A DNA stretch of 55,840 nt from an uncultured Bacteroidales bacterium (GTDB taxonomy: Bacteria; Bacteroidota; Bacteroidia; Bacteroidales; Bacteroidaceae), in NCBI GenBank assembly GCA_902788865.1, contig CADALZ010000019.1, positions 1-55,840 of the forward strand, in the 5' to 3' direction. The notes under the pieces were generated by a model. That model was not told the DNA's origin. It searched no databases and was given only the letters and a program-made list of their open reading frames with translations. Positions 43,163 to 51,333 of this stretch are shown here, in pieces; the stretch's first letter is position 1, and the number at the start of each line of letters is the position of its first letter. The translations under genes were made by a program, and so were the position numbers.

Positions 43163-44716
43163 ATGAATCTAATTCTGATTGCAGTGATTTCTTTGGGCAT
43201 CATCGCCTTTGTGGCGGCAGGTATCCTGTATGCAGCCTCAAAGAAATTTGCTGTCTATGAAGACCCCCGCATAGCTCAGGTGGCTGAAGTGCTGCCTCAA
43301 GCCAACTGCGGTGGATGTGGCTATCCTGGTTGTAGTGGATTGGCTGGTGCCATTGTCAAGGCTGGCTCCCTAGAGGGAAAATTCTGCCCCGTAGGAGGGC
43401 AGCCCGTTATGGAGAAGGTTGCGGCCGTGATGGGGCTTACCGCCGAGCAAACCGAACCGATGGTGGCCGTAGTGAGATGTAACGGAACATGTGCCAACAG
43501 ACCTCGCCTCACAGAGTATGACGGCGTGCGTACCTGCGCCATCGCAGCTGCCACCTATGGCGGTGAGACGGGCTGCAGCTACGGCTGTCTGGGCTGCGGC
43601 GACTGCACCAAGGTGTGTAAGTTTGACGCTATCCACATGAATCTAGAAACTGGTCTCCCAGAGGTGGACGACGAGAAGTGTACGGGTTGTGGTGCCTGCA
43701 CCAAGGCTTGTCCGAAGGGCGTGATAGAGCTGCGCTACAAGGGCAAGAACAACCGCCGCGTGTATGTGCGCTGTATCAACAAGGACAAAGGCCCTGTGGC
43801 AAAGAAGGCTTGTAGTGTGGCATGTATCGCCTGCGGCAAGTGTGAGAAGACGTGTCCGTTTGGTGCCATCACGGTAGAAAACAATGTGGCATACATTGAC
43901 TTCATGAAGTGTAAGTCTTGCCGTAAGTGTGTGGAGGTTTGTCCACAGCACTCCATCATAGACCTGAACTTCCCTCCGCTGAAGAAGAAAGAAACTCCTG
44001 CTGTAGAAGCTCCGAAGACTGAGGCTCCAAAGGCCGAGGCTCCAAAGGCTGCCGCTCTGGCACAGCCCGTTCAGGGTGGTGCTATGCCAAGTGCTGCTGC
44101 CATCGAAGCACTGCTCCCACAGGCCAATTGCGGTGGCTGCGGCTTCGACGACTGTCCTGCATTCGCTGCTGCCGTAGTAGCCGATGGTGGAGTAGGAGAG
44201 AAGTTCTGCTCCGTAGGCGGTGAAGAGGTGATGGCTAAGATAGCCGCCCTGCTGGCATCGGCTTCATCGGCACCTGCTGCCGAGGCTGCTCCAGCACCAG
44301 AGGCTGCCCCAGCACCTGCTCCAGTGAAGGAGGAAGCTCCTGCTGCTCCAGCCAAGGAAGAGCCTAAGACTCCAGAAGACCTGTGGCGTGAGAAGATGGG
44401 CTATACAGCCAAAGCCATCGGCTTGGTGCCTATTCCTCAGAGCCGTTGGTGCAATGGTATCTTCAAGCCACTACCTCCTGTGACAGGCTTAGAGAAAGCT
44501 GCTCCTAAGACCGCAGAAGCCCCCAAGGCAGAAGCTCCCAAGGCAGAAGCACCAAAGTCGGCCTTCGACGCATATACCCCTAAGGGCATCGGTCTGATCA
44601 CGATACTGCAGAGTCGCTGGAGCAACGGCATCTTCAAGCCAGAAGCACCTAAGACGCAGATAGAGAAGGCAGAGGCACTGAATGCCGCACTCCTCAAGGA
44701 AGCGGCAGGGAAGTAA
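43163..44716 (+). CDS. rnfB: Rnf complex subunit B with extra C-terminal Fe-S domain
   Basis: The ferredoxin-like entry subunit of Rnf, on the cytoplasmic side of the membrane. An N-terminal helix (1-25) precedes the Fe-S domain NCGGCGYPGCSG (about 49-60; fourth Cys in KFCPVGG), then four ferredoxin-type clusters (CLGCGDCTKVC, CTGCGACTKAC, CIACGKCEKTC, CKSCRKCVEVC). Usual RnfB proteins end near residue 280-300. Here a PEAPK-rich linker leads to a second copy of the NCGGCGFDDC...KFCSVGG domain (about 325-365), then two repeats of IGL.I.QSRW.NGIFKP. Total length is 517. Confidence 0.9.
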   Translation: MNLILIAVISLGIIAFVAAGILYAASKKFAVYEDPRIAQVAEVLPQANCGGCGYPGCSGLAGAIVKAGSLEGKFCPVGGQPVMEKVAAVMGLTAEQTEPMVAVVRCNGTCANRPRLTEYDGVRTCAIAAATYGGETGCSYGCLGCGDCTKVCKFDAIHMNLETGLPEVDDEKCTGCGACTKACPKGVIELRYKGKNNRRVYVRCINKDKGPVAKKACSVACIACGKCEKTCPFGAITVENNVAYIDFMKCKSCRKCVEVCPQHSIIDLNFPPLKKKETPAVEAPKTEAPKAEAPKAAALAQPVQGGAMPSAAAIEALLPQANCGGCGFDDCPAFAAAVVADGGVGEKFCSVGGEEVMAKIAALLASASSAPAAEAAPAPEAAPAPAPVKEEAPAAPAKEEPKTPEDLWREKMGYTAKAIGLVPIPQSRWCNGIFKPLPPVTGLEKAAPKTAEAPKAEAPKAEAPKSAFDAYTPKGIGLITILQSRWSNGIFKPEAPKTQIEKAEALNAALLKEAAGK

Positions 44717-44751
44717 CCTGATTGTTAACCAGAATACATGAAATCAAGATA

Positions 44752-46086
44752 ATGAAGACATTTTCAATTGGTGGAGTTCATCCCCACGGAAATAAACTTT
44801 CGGCAGGAAAGCCCATCGTTCCGGCAGCGGTGCCTCAGAAGGCATACATTTTGTTGGGACAGCACATCGGTGCCCCTGCCAAGCCTATCGTGGCACGAGG
44901 CGATGAGGTGAAAGTGGGGCAGAAGATTGCAGAGCCGGGCGGCTTTGTCTCTGCTGCCATCTACTCCTCTGTGAGCGGTAAGGTTTCAAAGATAGACAAT
45001 ATAGTGGACGCCAGTGGCTATCCACGTCCGGCTATCATCATCGATGTGCAGGGCGACGAATGGGTAGATACCATAGACCGCACAGGCACCATCGTGCGTG
45101 AGTGCGACCTCAAGCCCGAGGAAATAGTGAAGAAGGTGGCCGAGATGGGTATCGTAGGTATGGGTGGCGCTCAGTTCCCTACGCAGGTGAAGCTGGCTCC
45201 CCCTCCAACAGCCAAGCCTGAGTGCGTGGTTATCAACGGTGCCGAGTGTGAGCCTTACCTCACCGCCGATCATGCCTTGATGCTGGAGCATGCCGAGGAA
45301 ATACTCGTAGGCGTGAGCATCCTCATGAAAGCCATGAAGGTGAATAGGGGCTACATCGGCATAGAGAACAATAAGTCAGATGCCATAGCCAAGATGGAGG
45401 CAGCTGCCAAGACCTTCCAGGGCATCGAGATCGTTCCCCTGAAGATGAAGTACCCTCAGGGTGGTGAGAAGCAACTTATCCAAGCCATACTCGACCGCTA
45501 CGTAGGCAGTGGAGCGCTTCCTATCACTACAGGCGCGCTGGTGCAGAACGTAGGTACGGCTTTTGCCGTCTATCAAGCAGTGCAGAAGAACAAGCCACTG
45601 ATAGAGCGTGTGGTGACCGTGACGGGTAAGTCACTGGCCAATCCAAGCAATCTGCTGGTGCGTATAGGTACGCCTATCCAGCAACTGATCGACGCTTGCG
45701 GCGGACTGCCAGAGGATACGGGCAAGGTGATCAGCGGTGGTCCGATGATGGGTAAGGCCGTAGCTACTACGGAGATACCTACCACAAAGGGTACATCGGG
45801 CATCACCATCATGAACCAGAAAGACGCTCGTCGTGGTGAGGTGCAGCCATGCATCCGCTGTGCTAAGTGTGTGGCAGCCTGCCCTATGGGCTTGGAACCA
45901 TACCTCCTGGCACAACTTGCAGAGCATGGAGAGTTTGAGAGAGAAATCAATGAACAGATTATGGACTGTCTGTCGTGTGGAGCTTGCCAGTTCACTTGTC
46001 CGGCCAATCGTCCGTTGTTGGACTACATCAGCCTGGGCAAGGCGAAGGCAGGAGCCATCCTTCGTTCACGCAGTGCTAAAAAATAA
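44752..46086 (+). CDS. rnfC: Rnf complex subunit C
   Basis: The NADH- and flavin-binding subunit that passes electrons between NAD and the Rnf ferredoxin chain. ATG 44752 (MKTFSIGGVHPHGNK) is the start; the longer frame from TTG 44722 overlaps the intergenic gap. The 444-residue protein has the Nqo1-like core (GMGGAQFPTQVKL, NGAECEPYLTADHAL) and two cluster motifs CIRCAKCVAAC and CLSCGACQFTC. Ten bases separate its stop from the rnfD start. Confidence 0.93.
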   Translation: MKTFSIGGVHPHGNKLSAGKPIVPAAVPQKAYILLGQHIGAPAKPIVARGDEVKVGQKIAEPGGFVSAAIYSSVSGKVSKIDNIVDASGYPRPAIIIDVQGDEWVDTIDRTGTIVRECDLKPEEIVKKVAEMGIVGMGGAQFPTQVKLAPPPTAKPECVVINGAECEPYLTADHALMLEHAEEILVGVSILMKAMKVNRGYIGIENNKSDAIAKMEAAAKTFQGIEIVPLKMKYPQGGEKQLIQAILDRYVGSGALPITTGALVQNVGTAFAVYQAVQKNKPLIERVVTVTGKSLANPSNLLVRIGTPIQQLIDACGGLPEDTGKVISGGPMMGKAVATTEIPTTKGTSGITIMNQKDARRGEVQPCIRCAKCVAACPMGLEPYLLAQLAEHGEFEREINEQIMDCLSCGACQFTCPANRPLLDYISLGKAKAGAILRSRSAKK

Positions 46087-46095
46087 TAGGAAGTT

Positions 46096-47087
46096 ATGGA
46101 AAAGTTAATAGTATCACTTTCACCTCATGACCATAGCAGTGACAGCGTGCAGCGGAATATGTATGCCGTGCTCATAGCGCTGATACCCGCTTTCCTCGTG
46201 TCGCTGGGCATGTTTGGCATGGGTGCTTTGATTGTCATGCTCACCTCGGTGGCTTCGTGCCTGTTCTTCGAGTGGGCCATTGTGAAGTTTATCCTGAAGC
46301 GTGAACGAACCACGATATTAGACGGCTCTGCCGCCATCACGGGTGCATTGCTGGCATTCAACCTGCCGTCAAACCTCCCTATATGGATCATCATCCTCGG
46401 TGCCCTGTTTGCCATCGGTGTGGCAAAGATGAGCTTCGGAGGCTTGGGGTGCAACCCCTTCAACCCCGCTATCGTGGGACGTATCTTCCTGCTTATCTCC
46501 TTCCCTGTGCAGATGACCACATGGCCATGCCAGGACAGTGGATGGCTTATACCGATGTGGAGACAGGTGCTACACCTCTGGGTATCATGAAGGGTGTCAT
46601 CAGTGGTGCCCCTGGCGTTTCACTCGACCAGCTGCCTTCATCACTCGACCTCTTCTTGGGAAACAATCCGGGTTCCTTCGGTGAAGTCAGTGCGTTAGCA
46701 TTGCTGCTTGGCGGTGCCTATTTGCTTTGGAAGAAGGTCATCACATGGCACATCCCTGTGTCTATCATCGTCACTGTGGCCGTGTTCACAGGCATCATGT
46801 ATCTGGTAGATCCTACCACCTACGCCTGTCCGCTGACACACCTCCTCACAGGTGGTCTGATGCTGGGTGCCATCTTCATGGCTACCGACTATGTCACTTC
46901 GCCTATGACCCATAAGGGCCAGCTGATCTATGGCGTGTGCATCGGTCTTATCACCGTGATTATCCGTTTGTTCGGAAGCTATCCAGAGGGTATGAGTTTC
47001 GCTATCCTGATCATGAACTCATTCACTCCGCTTATTAATAACTACATAAAGCCGACCCGTTTCAGTAGCAGGGCCATAAAGAAATGA
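46096..47087 (+). pseudogene. rnfD: rnfD, split by a one-base deletion
   Basis: Membrane subunit D carries a covalently bound flavin. Translation from ATG 46096 gives normal RnfD up to FPVQMTTWP, then goes off frame and stops at 46590. The expected continuation MPGQWMAYTDVETGATPLG is present in the next frame to the stop at 47087. Adding one base after 46526 restores about 330 residues, a normal length. The flavin-attachment motif TGAT lies in the second part, so the first fragment would be inactive. It could be a true mutation, programmed frameshift or sequencing error. The rest of the operon is intact. Confidence 0.85.
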
Positions 47088-47698
47088 AAAAGTTAGAATC
47101 TACATTGGGTAATATGCTGCTGGTGCTTACTGGCATCACCATGGTGATGGTAGGCATCCTGGCAGTGATGAATGAGCTCACACGAGAGCCCATTGCACAG
47201 GCTAACGCCAAGACACTGAGCGATGCCGTGTCGGCTGTGGTGCCTGGTTTCGACAACGACCCCATCGCCGAGAAGCGTGTGGAGGAGGTCGATGGTGTGT
47301 CATACACCATCTATCCAGCTACGAAGGGTGGGGAATACCTCGGTGCTGCCGTAGAGTCCAGCTCTCTGGGCTTCGGCGGACAACTCACTATCATCGTGGG
47401 CTTCGATAAGGATGGAAAAATCAACGACTACTCTGTCTTGAAGCATGCAGAGACTCCTGGACTTGGTGCCAAGGCCGATACGTGGTTCAAGAAAGGGAAT
47501 AAGGGCGACATCACAGGTCTCTCACCTGCCAATGGCGACCTCACCGTGAGCAAGGACGGAGGACAGATAGATGCCATCACCGCATCTACCATCACCAGCC
47601 GTGCCTTCCTCAAGGCCGTGAACAATGCATATAAGGTATATCAAGGAAACGCCGACACCACTACGGGTGCAACGCAGACGGTGGCACAGGCTAAATGA
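47084..47698 (+). CDS. rnfG: Rnf complex subunit G
   Basis: Periplasmic FMN-carrying subunit, 204 residues with one N-terminal helix (about 8-28). The flavinylation site S/T-G-A-T appears as DAITASTITS near the C-terminus: the acceptor threonine is kept while the Gly-Ala is Ala-Ser. The start overlaps the rnfD stop by ATGA. Confidence 0.92.
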   Translation: MKKLESTLGNMLLVLTGITMVMVGILAVMNELTREPIAQANAKTLSDAVSAVVPGFDNDPIAEKRVEEVDGVSYTIYPATKGGEYLGAAVESSSLGFGGQLTIIVGFDKDGKINDYSVLKHAETPGLGAKADTWFKKGNKGDITGLSPANGDLTVSKDGGQIDAITASTITSRAFLKAVNNAYKVYQGNADTTTGATQTVAQAK

Positions 47699-47712
47699 AA
47701 GGAGGACAACGT

Positions 47713-48303
47713 ATGAGTAATTTGAAAGTATTATTAAACGGCATCATCAAGGAGAATCCTACCTTCGTGCTGCTGCTTGGTATGTGTCCTACCTTGGGTA
47801 CTACCTCTTCTGCCATCAATGGTATGAGCATGGGCTTAGCCACCACCTTCGTGCTGATTTGCTCCAACACGGTGATCTCTTGCCTCAAGAGCATCGTGCC
47901 TGATAAGGTGCGCATCCCCTCATTCATCGTGGTGATAGCGTCGTTTGTGACATTGCTGCAGATGGTGATGCAGGCCTATACACCTGCACTCTACACTACA
48001 CTGGGACTCTTCATCCCACTGATTGTGGTAAACTGTATCGTACTGGGACGTGCCGAGGCTTTTGCCTCTAAGAACGGTCCCGTAGCTTCTTTCTTCGACG
48101 GTCTGGGCATCGGCATCGGCTTCACCTTGGCGCTCACCTTGCTGGGTGCTATGCGTGAGTTGCTGGGCACGGGCAAGGTCTTCGGTTTAGGTCTCATTCC
48201 TGAAGATTATGGCATGCTGCTCTTCGTGTTGGCTCCTGGAGCCTTCATCGCACTGGGCTATCTCATCGCCATCTTCAATAAAGTGAAGGGCTCAAAAGCA
48301 TAA
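47713..48303 (+). CDS. rnfE: Rnf complex subunit E
   Basis: Six-helix membrane subunit of Rnf/Nqr. The start ATG 47713 is chosen because AAAGGAGG lies seven bases upstream, an unusually strong Shine-Dalgarno site for this group; the ATG at 47695 would place that site inside the gene. The core has ENPTFVLLLGMCPTLGTTSSAINGMSMG. It forms the membrane core with RnfA. Confidence 0.92.
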   Translation: MSNLKVLLNGIIKENPTFVLLLGMCPTLGTTSSAINGMSMGLATTFVLICSNTVISCLKSIVPDKVRIPSFIVVIASFVTLLQMVMQAYTPALYTTLGLFIPLIVVNCIVLGRAEAFASKNGPVASFFDGLGIGIGFTLALTLLGAMRELLGTGKVFGLGLIPEDYGMLLFVLAPGAFIALGYLIAIFNKVKGSKA

Positions 48304-48323
48304 CCAACTAAAAAAGATTCATT

Positions 48324-48902
48324 ATGGAATATATATTGCTATTTATATTTGCGGTCTTCGTCAACAACGTCGTTTTCTCGCAGTTTCTGGGTATCTGCCC
48401 TTTCCTGGGTGTCTCTAAGAAGATAGACACCGCACTGGGTATGAGTGCCGCCGTGGCTTTTGTGCTTACCATCGCCACCATAGTGACCTATCTGATTCAG
48501 TACTATGTGCTCAACGCCTTCGACTTGCAGTACCTGCAGACCATCACCTTCATCTTGGTGATAGCCTCTCTGGTGCAGCTGCTCGAGATAGTGCTCAAGA
48601 AGGTGTCTCCATCGCTTTATCAGGCATTGGGTATCTTCTTGCCGCTGATCACTACCAACTGTGTGATTTTGGGTGTGGCTATCAACGTGATAGACTATAA
48701 CTACAACCTGCTGCAAGGTGTGGTGTTCGCCTTCTCTACAGCCATCGGCTACGGATTGGCACTCACCATGTTTGCTGGTGTTCGTGAGAGTCTGGCGCTG
48801 GTCAATGTGCCCGAGGGCATGAAGGGAACGCCTATCGCCCTCATCGTGGCTGGTATCATGGCTATGGCATTTATGGGCTTTAGTGGTGTAGTTAAGCTGT
48901 AA
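48324..48902 (+). CDS. rnfA: Rnf complex subunit A
   Basis: The 192-residue partner of RnfE with six helices: [21 protein letters not shown] and [19 protein letters not shown] are family signatures. RnfA and RnfE each contribute to the ion channel and a membrane Fe-S centre. It closes the rseC-rnfBCDGEA operon, 20 bases after rnfE. Confidence 0.94.
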   Translation: MEYILLFIFAVFVNNVVFSQFLGICPFLGVSKKIDTALGMSAAVAFVLTIATIVTYLIQYYVLNAFDLQYLQTITFILVIASLVQLLEIVLKKVSPSLYQALGIFLPLITTNCVILGVAINVIDYNYNLLQGVVFAFSTAIGYGLALTMFAGVRESLALVNVPEGMKGTPIALIVAGIMAMAFMGFSGVVKL

Positions 48903-48947
48903 ATTTAATTTTTTTTAAAAATAGTTTGTTATTTACAAAATAAGAAC

Positions 48948-48955
48948 TATATTTG
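48948..48955 (+). promoter_or_regulatory. -7 element for galE
   Basis: TATATTTG followed by CAAC, exact match, 32 bases before the galE ATG. Confidence 0.6.
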
Positions 48956-48986
48956 CAACGAAATTCTATAAAAGGCAAATTTTGAA

Positions 48987-50027
48987 ATGGCTTTGAAGGA
49001 AAAGATCCTGGTAACAGGAGGTACAGGTTTTATAGGATCTCACACCGTGGTGGAACTCCAAAATGCGGGTTATGAAGTTGTGATTATTGATAATCTGAGC
49101 AACTCACACGCTGAGGTGGTAGATAGTATAGAACAGATAACAGGCCAAAGGCCAGCATTCGAGAAAGTTGATTGTCTGGACGCTGTGGCATTGAAAACGG
49201 TCTTTGAGAAATATGCGGGCATCCGCGCCATTATTCACTTCGCGGCCAGTAAGGCAGTGGGAGAGTCAGTGGAGAAACCTTTGAAGTACTATCGCAACAA
49301 CTTAGGTTCGCTGCTCAATCTGCTGGACTTGATGCCACAGTATGGAGTAGAGGGTATCGTCTTCTCATCTTCATGCACGGTATATGGCCAGCCTGATGTG
49401 CTTCCTGTGACGGAAGAGGCGCCTATCAAAAAGGCAGAATCTCCTTACGGAAACACCAAGCAGATATGCGAGGCTATCATTCAGGACGATGTGAAGTCTG
49501 GCGCACCCATTAGTGCCATCTTACTGAGGTATTTCAATCCTATAGGTGCACATCCATCAGGACTGATTGGAGAGTTGCCAAATGGGGTGCCTCAGAACTT
49601 GGTTCCTTTTATCACGCAGACGGCCATGGGTATCCGTGAGCAGTTGAGTGTTTTCGGTGATGACTATGATACACCCGACGGGTCTTGCATCCGCGACTAC
49701 ATCAATGTGGTGGATTTGGCTAAGGCTCATGTGCATGCCATAGGACGCATCCTGCAGAAGAAGCAGCAGGAACCTGTGGAGGTGTTTAACATCGGTACGG
49801 GTAGGGGACTTTCAGTCTTGGAACTGGTGCATGCCTTCGAGGAATCTACGGGTGTGAAGCTCAACTACAAGATCGCCGGACGTCGTGCTGGTGATATCGT
49901 GAAGGTTTGGGCAGATCCGAAGAAAGCCAACGAGGTGCTGGGATGGCATGCCGAGGAGACCATTGAGGATACTCTGCGAAGCGCTTGGAAGTGGCAAGTT
50001 CACTTGCGTGAGGCAGGCATCCAGTGA
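48987..50027 (+). CDS. galE: UDP-glucose 4-epimerase
   Basis: Interconverts UDP-glucose and UDP-galactose (often the N-acetyl forms too). The 346-residue length is standard: NAD-binding TGGTGFIGSHT, catalytic SSSCTVYG and SPYGNTK (YxxxK), and ILLRYFNPIGAHPSG. A strong terminator follows, so it is probably monocistronic. Confidence 0.94.
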   Translation: MALKEKILVTGGTGFIGSHTVVELQNAGYEVVIIDNLSNSHAEVVDSIEQITGQRPAFEKVDCLDAVALKTVFEKYAGIRAIIHFAASKAVGESVEKPLKYYRNNLGSLLNLLDLMPQYGVEGIVFSSSCTVYGQPDVLPVTEEAPIKKAESPYGNTKQICEAIIQDDVKSGAPISAILLRYFNPIGAHPSGLIGELPNGVPQNLVPFITQTAMGIREQLSVFGDDYDTPDGSCIRDYINVVDLAKAHVHAIGRILQKKQQEPVEVFNIGTGRGLSVLELVHAFEESTGVKLNYKIAGRRAGDIVKVWADPKKANEVLGWHAEETIEDTLRSAWKWQVHLREAGIQ

Positions 50028-50168
50028 ATTTGAGTTTAGGTAAAGATATAAGTTTTTAATTACCCTCATATCTTCCGTTTTGTATGTGAATATAGAATGA
50101 AAGATTATACTCCCTAAGTATAAGGTAATTATAATAGTTTTGTCGTGTTTTATTTTGTGTTTGTGTTA

Positions 50169-50207
50169 AGAATAGCTCCGTCGTGAGACGGGGCTATTCT
50201 TTTTTTG
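50169..50207 (+). terminator. Terminator of galE
   Basis: A 14-bp stem (AGAATAGCTCCGTC / GACGGGGCTATTCT, one G-T pair) with a GTGA loop is followed by seven T on the plus strand. Confidence 0.85.
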
Positions 50208-50210
50208 TCT

Positions 50211-51122
50211 TTAAATCTTTATGCCCAGTTTCTCCAGCGAGTTGCTGCTGCTCATGATCTGTCGCACGGCTTTCTCATTGGCACTGAAGGGACCGAAGCC
50301 TTGCAGCTTGATGGTGCACATGGCAGCAGCGAAGCAACCAGCCTCGTAGGGTGATGCGCCTAAACTGCGCTGATAGAGATATCCCACCATGTAGGTGTCG
50401 CCGCATCCTGTAGCATCTACGAGCTTAGCAGTGGGGTAGGCAGGTACGTCGGTGAACTCGCCGCGGGTGTAGATGAGCGATCCTTCCTCATCGAAGGTCA
50501 GCACCACCTCCTTCACGCCCCAGTCTGCCAACATCAGAGCTGCCTCGTGTGGCTCCTCACAACCGGTGATGGTGAGCATTTCGTCATGGTTGGCTTTTAA
50601 CGTATGTATATAGCGCAGTGCCTCACGCTTCTCCGTCCAGTCCACGGGTTTCACCTCTTCATGATGCACCTCACGCAGAAAGCCCTGCACATCGGCACTC
50701 ACCTTGCCACGCTTAGCTAGTTGGCTGATCACCTCTACAGAAAAATCACTCCGCAGCAAGCTTCCCAAGTGTATCACGTCGGCATCTACCGCTTTCAGAT
50801 CATCTATGCTGAAGGGCGCTGCGGCGGCAGTGACACGCTGCGTGCGGTCGCTCTGACTTACGGAATGGTAGATGTTTTCGAAGCAAACCGTCTGTGGAAT
50901 CTGGTGGCAATCTACATCGATGCCCAGTTGGCGGATGTCTTCCACCACACTGAGATCATCTTTTCCTACAGCCGTCACCAGTTGTAGTCCTGCAGGTTGT
51001 AATCGGCTCATGGCATGAGCAAAATAATAAGCCGTTCCACCAGGCATGCTAACCGTTTCTTGCGGCGTTACCACCTTGTCTTTTGTGATGAAGCCGATGC
51101 AGCAAAGTCTATATTTAGCCAT
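50211..51122 (-). CDS. PfkB-family sugar kinase
   Basis: ATG 51122 (MAKYRLCCIGFITKDK) is the start; an upstream extension of the frame spans the promoter. The 303-residue protein has MPGGTAYYFAHAM (substrate lid) and the C-terminal ATP/anion-hole signature DATGCGDTYMVGYLY. The PfkB family covers ribo-, fructo- and nucleoside kinases; the exact substrate is not evident. No sugar transporter or regulator is adjacent. Confidence 0.85.
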   Translation of the reverse strand: MAKYRLCCIGFITKDKVVTPQETVSMPGGTAYYFAHAMSRLQPAGLQLVTAVGKDDLSVVEDIRQLGIDVDCHQIPQTVCFENIYHSVSQSDRTQRVTAAAAPFSIDDLKAVDADVIHLGSLLRSDFSVEVISQLAKRGKVSADVQGFLREVHHEEVKPVDWTEKREALRYIHTLKANHDEMLTITGCEEPHEAALMLADWGVKEVVLTFDEEGSLIYTRGEFTDVPAYPTAKLVDATGCGDTYMVGYLYQRSLGASPYEAGCFAAAMCTIKLQGFGPFSANEKAVRQIMSSSNSLEKLGIKI

Positions 51123-51150
51123 ATTCTTTCTAGATTTATATTTCGTAGTA

Positions 51151-51158
51151 CAAAGATA
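51151..51158 (-). promoter_or_regulatory. -7 element for the PfkB kinase gene
   Basis: Minus strand TATCTTTG, exact match, 29 bases upstream of the ATG at 51122. Confidence 0.6.
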
Positions 51159-51260
51159 GTATTTTTTTAAGTGTGTTGCCCATTTAAATACACTGAAATG
51201 AAATAAAATAGCACAGCGGCGTGGTGTTGGCGATATTTGCATATTAATGCATACATACAG

Positions 51261-51294
51261 AAAAGCCGCCTGCAGCTTCACAGCAACAGGCGGC
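51261..51294 (-). terminator. Terminator of the TonB-dependent receptor gene
   Basis: GCCGCCTG at 51265-51272 pairs with CAGGCGGC at 51287-51294. On the minus strand the stem is followed by TTTT, 40 bases past the stop at 51334. Confidence 0.7.
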
Positions 51295-51333
51295 GCTAAC
51301 GTAAAAATCCGACTTTTATATAATCTATCTGTT

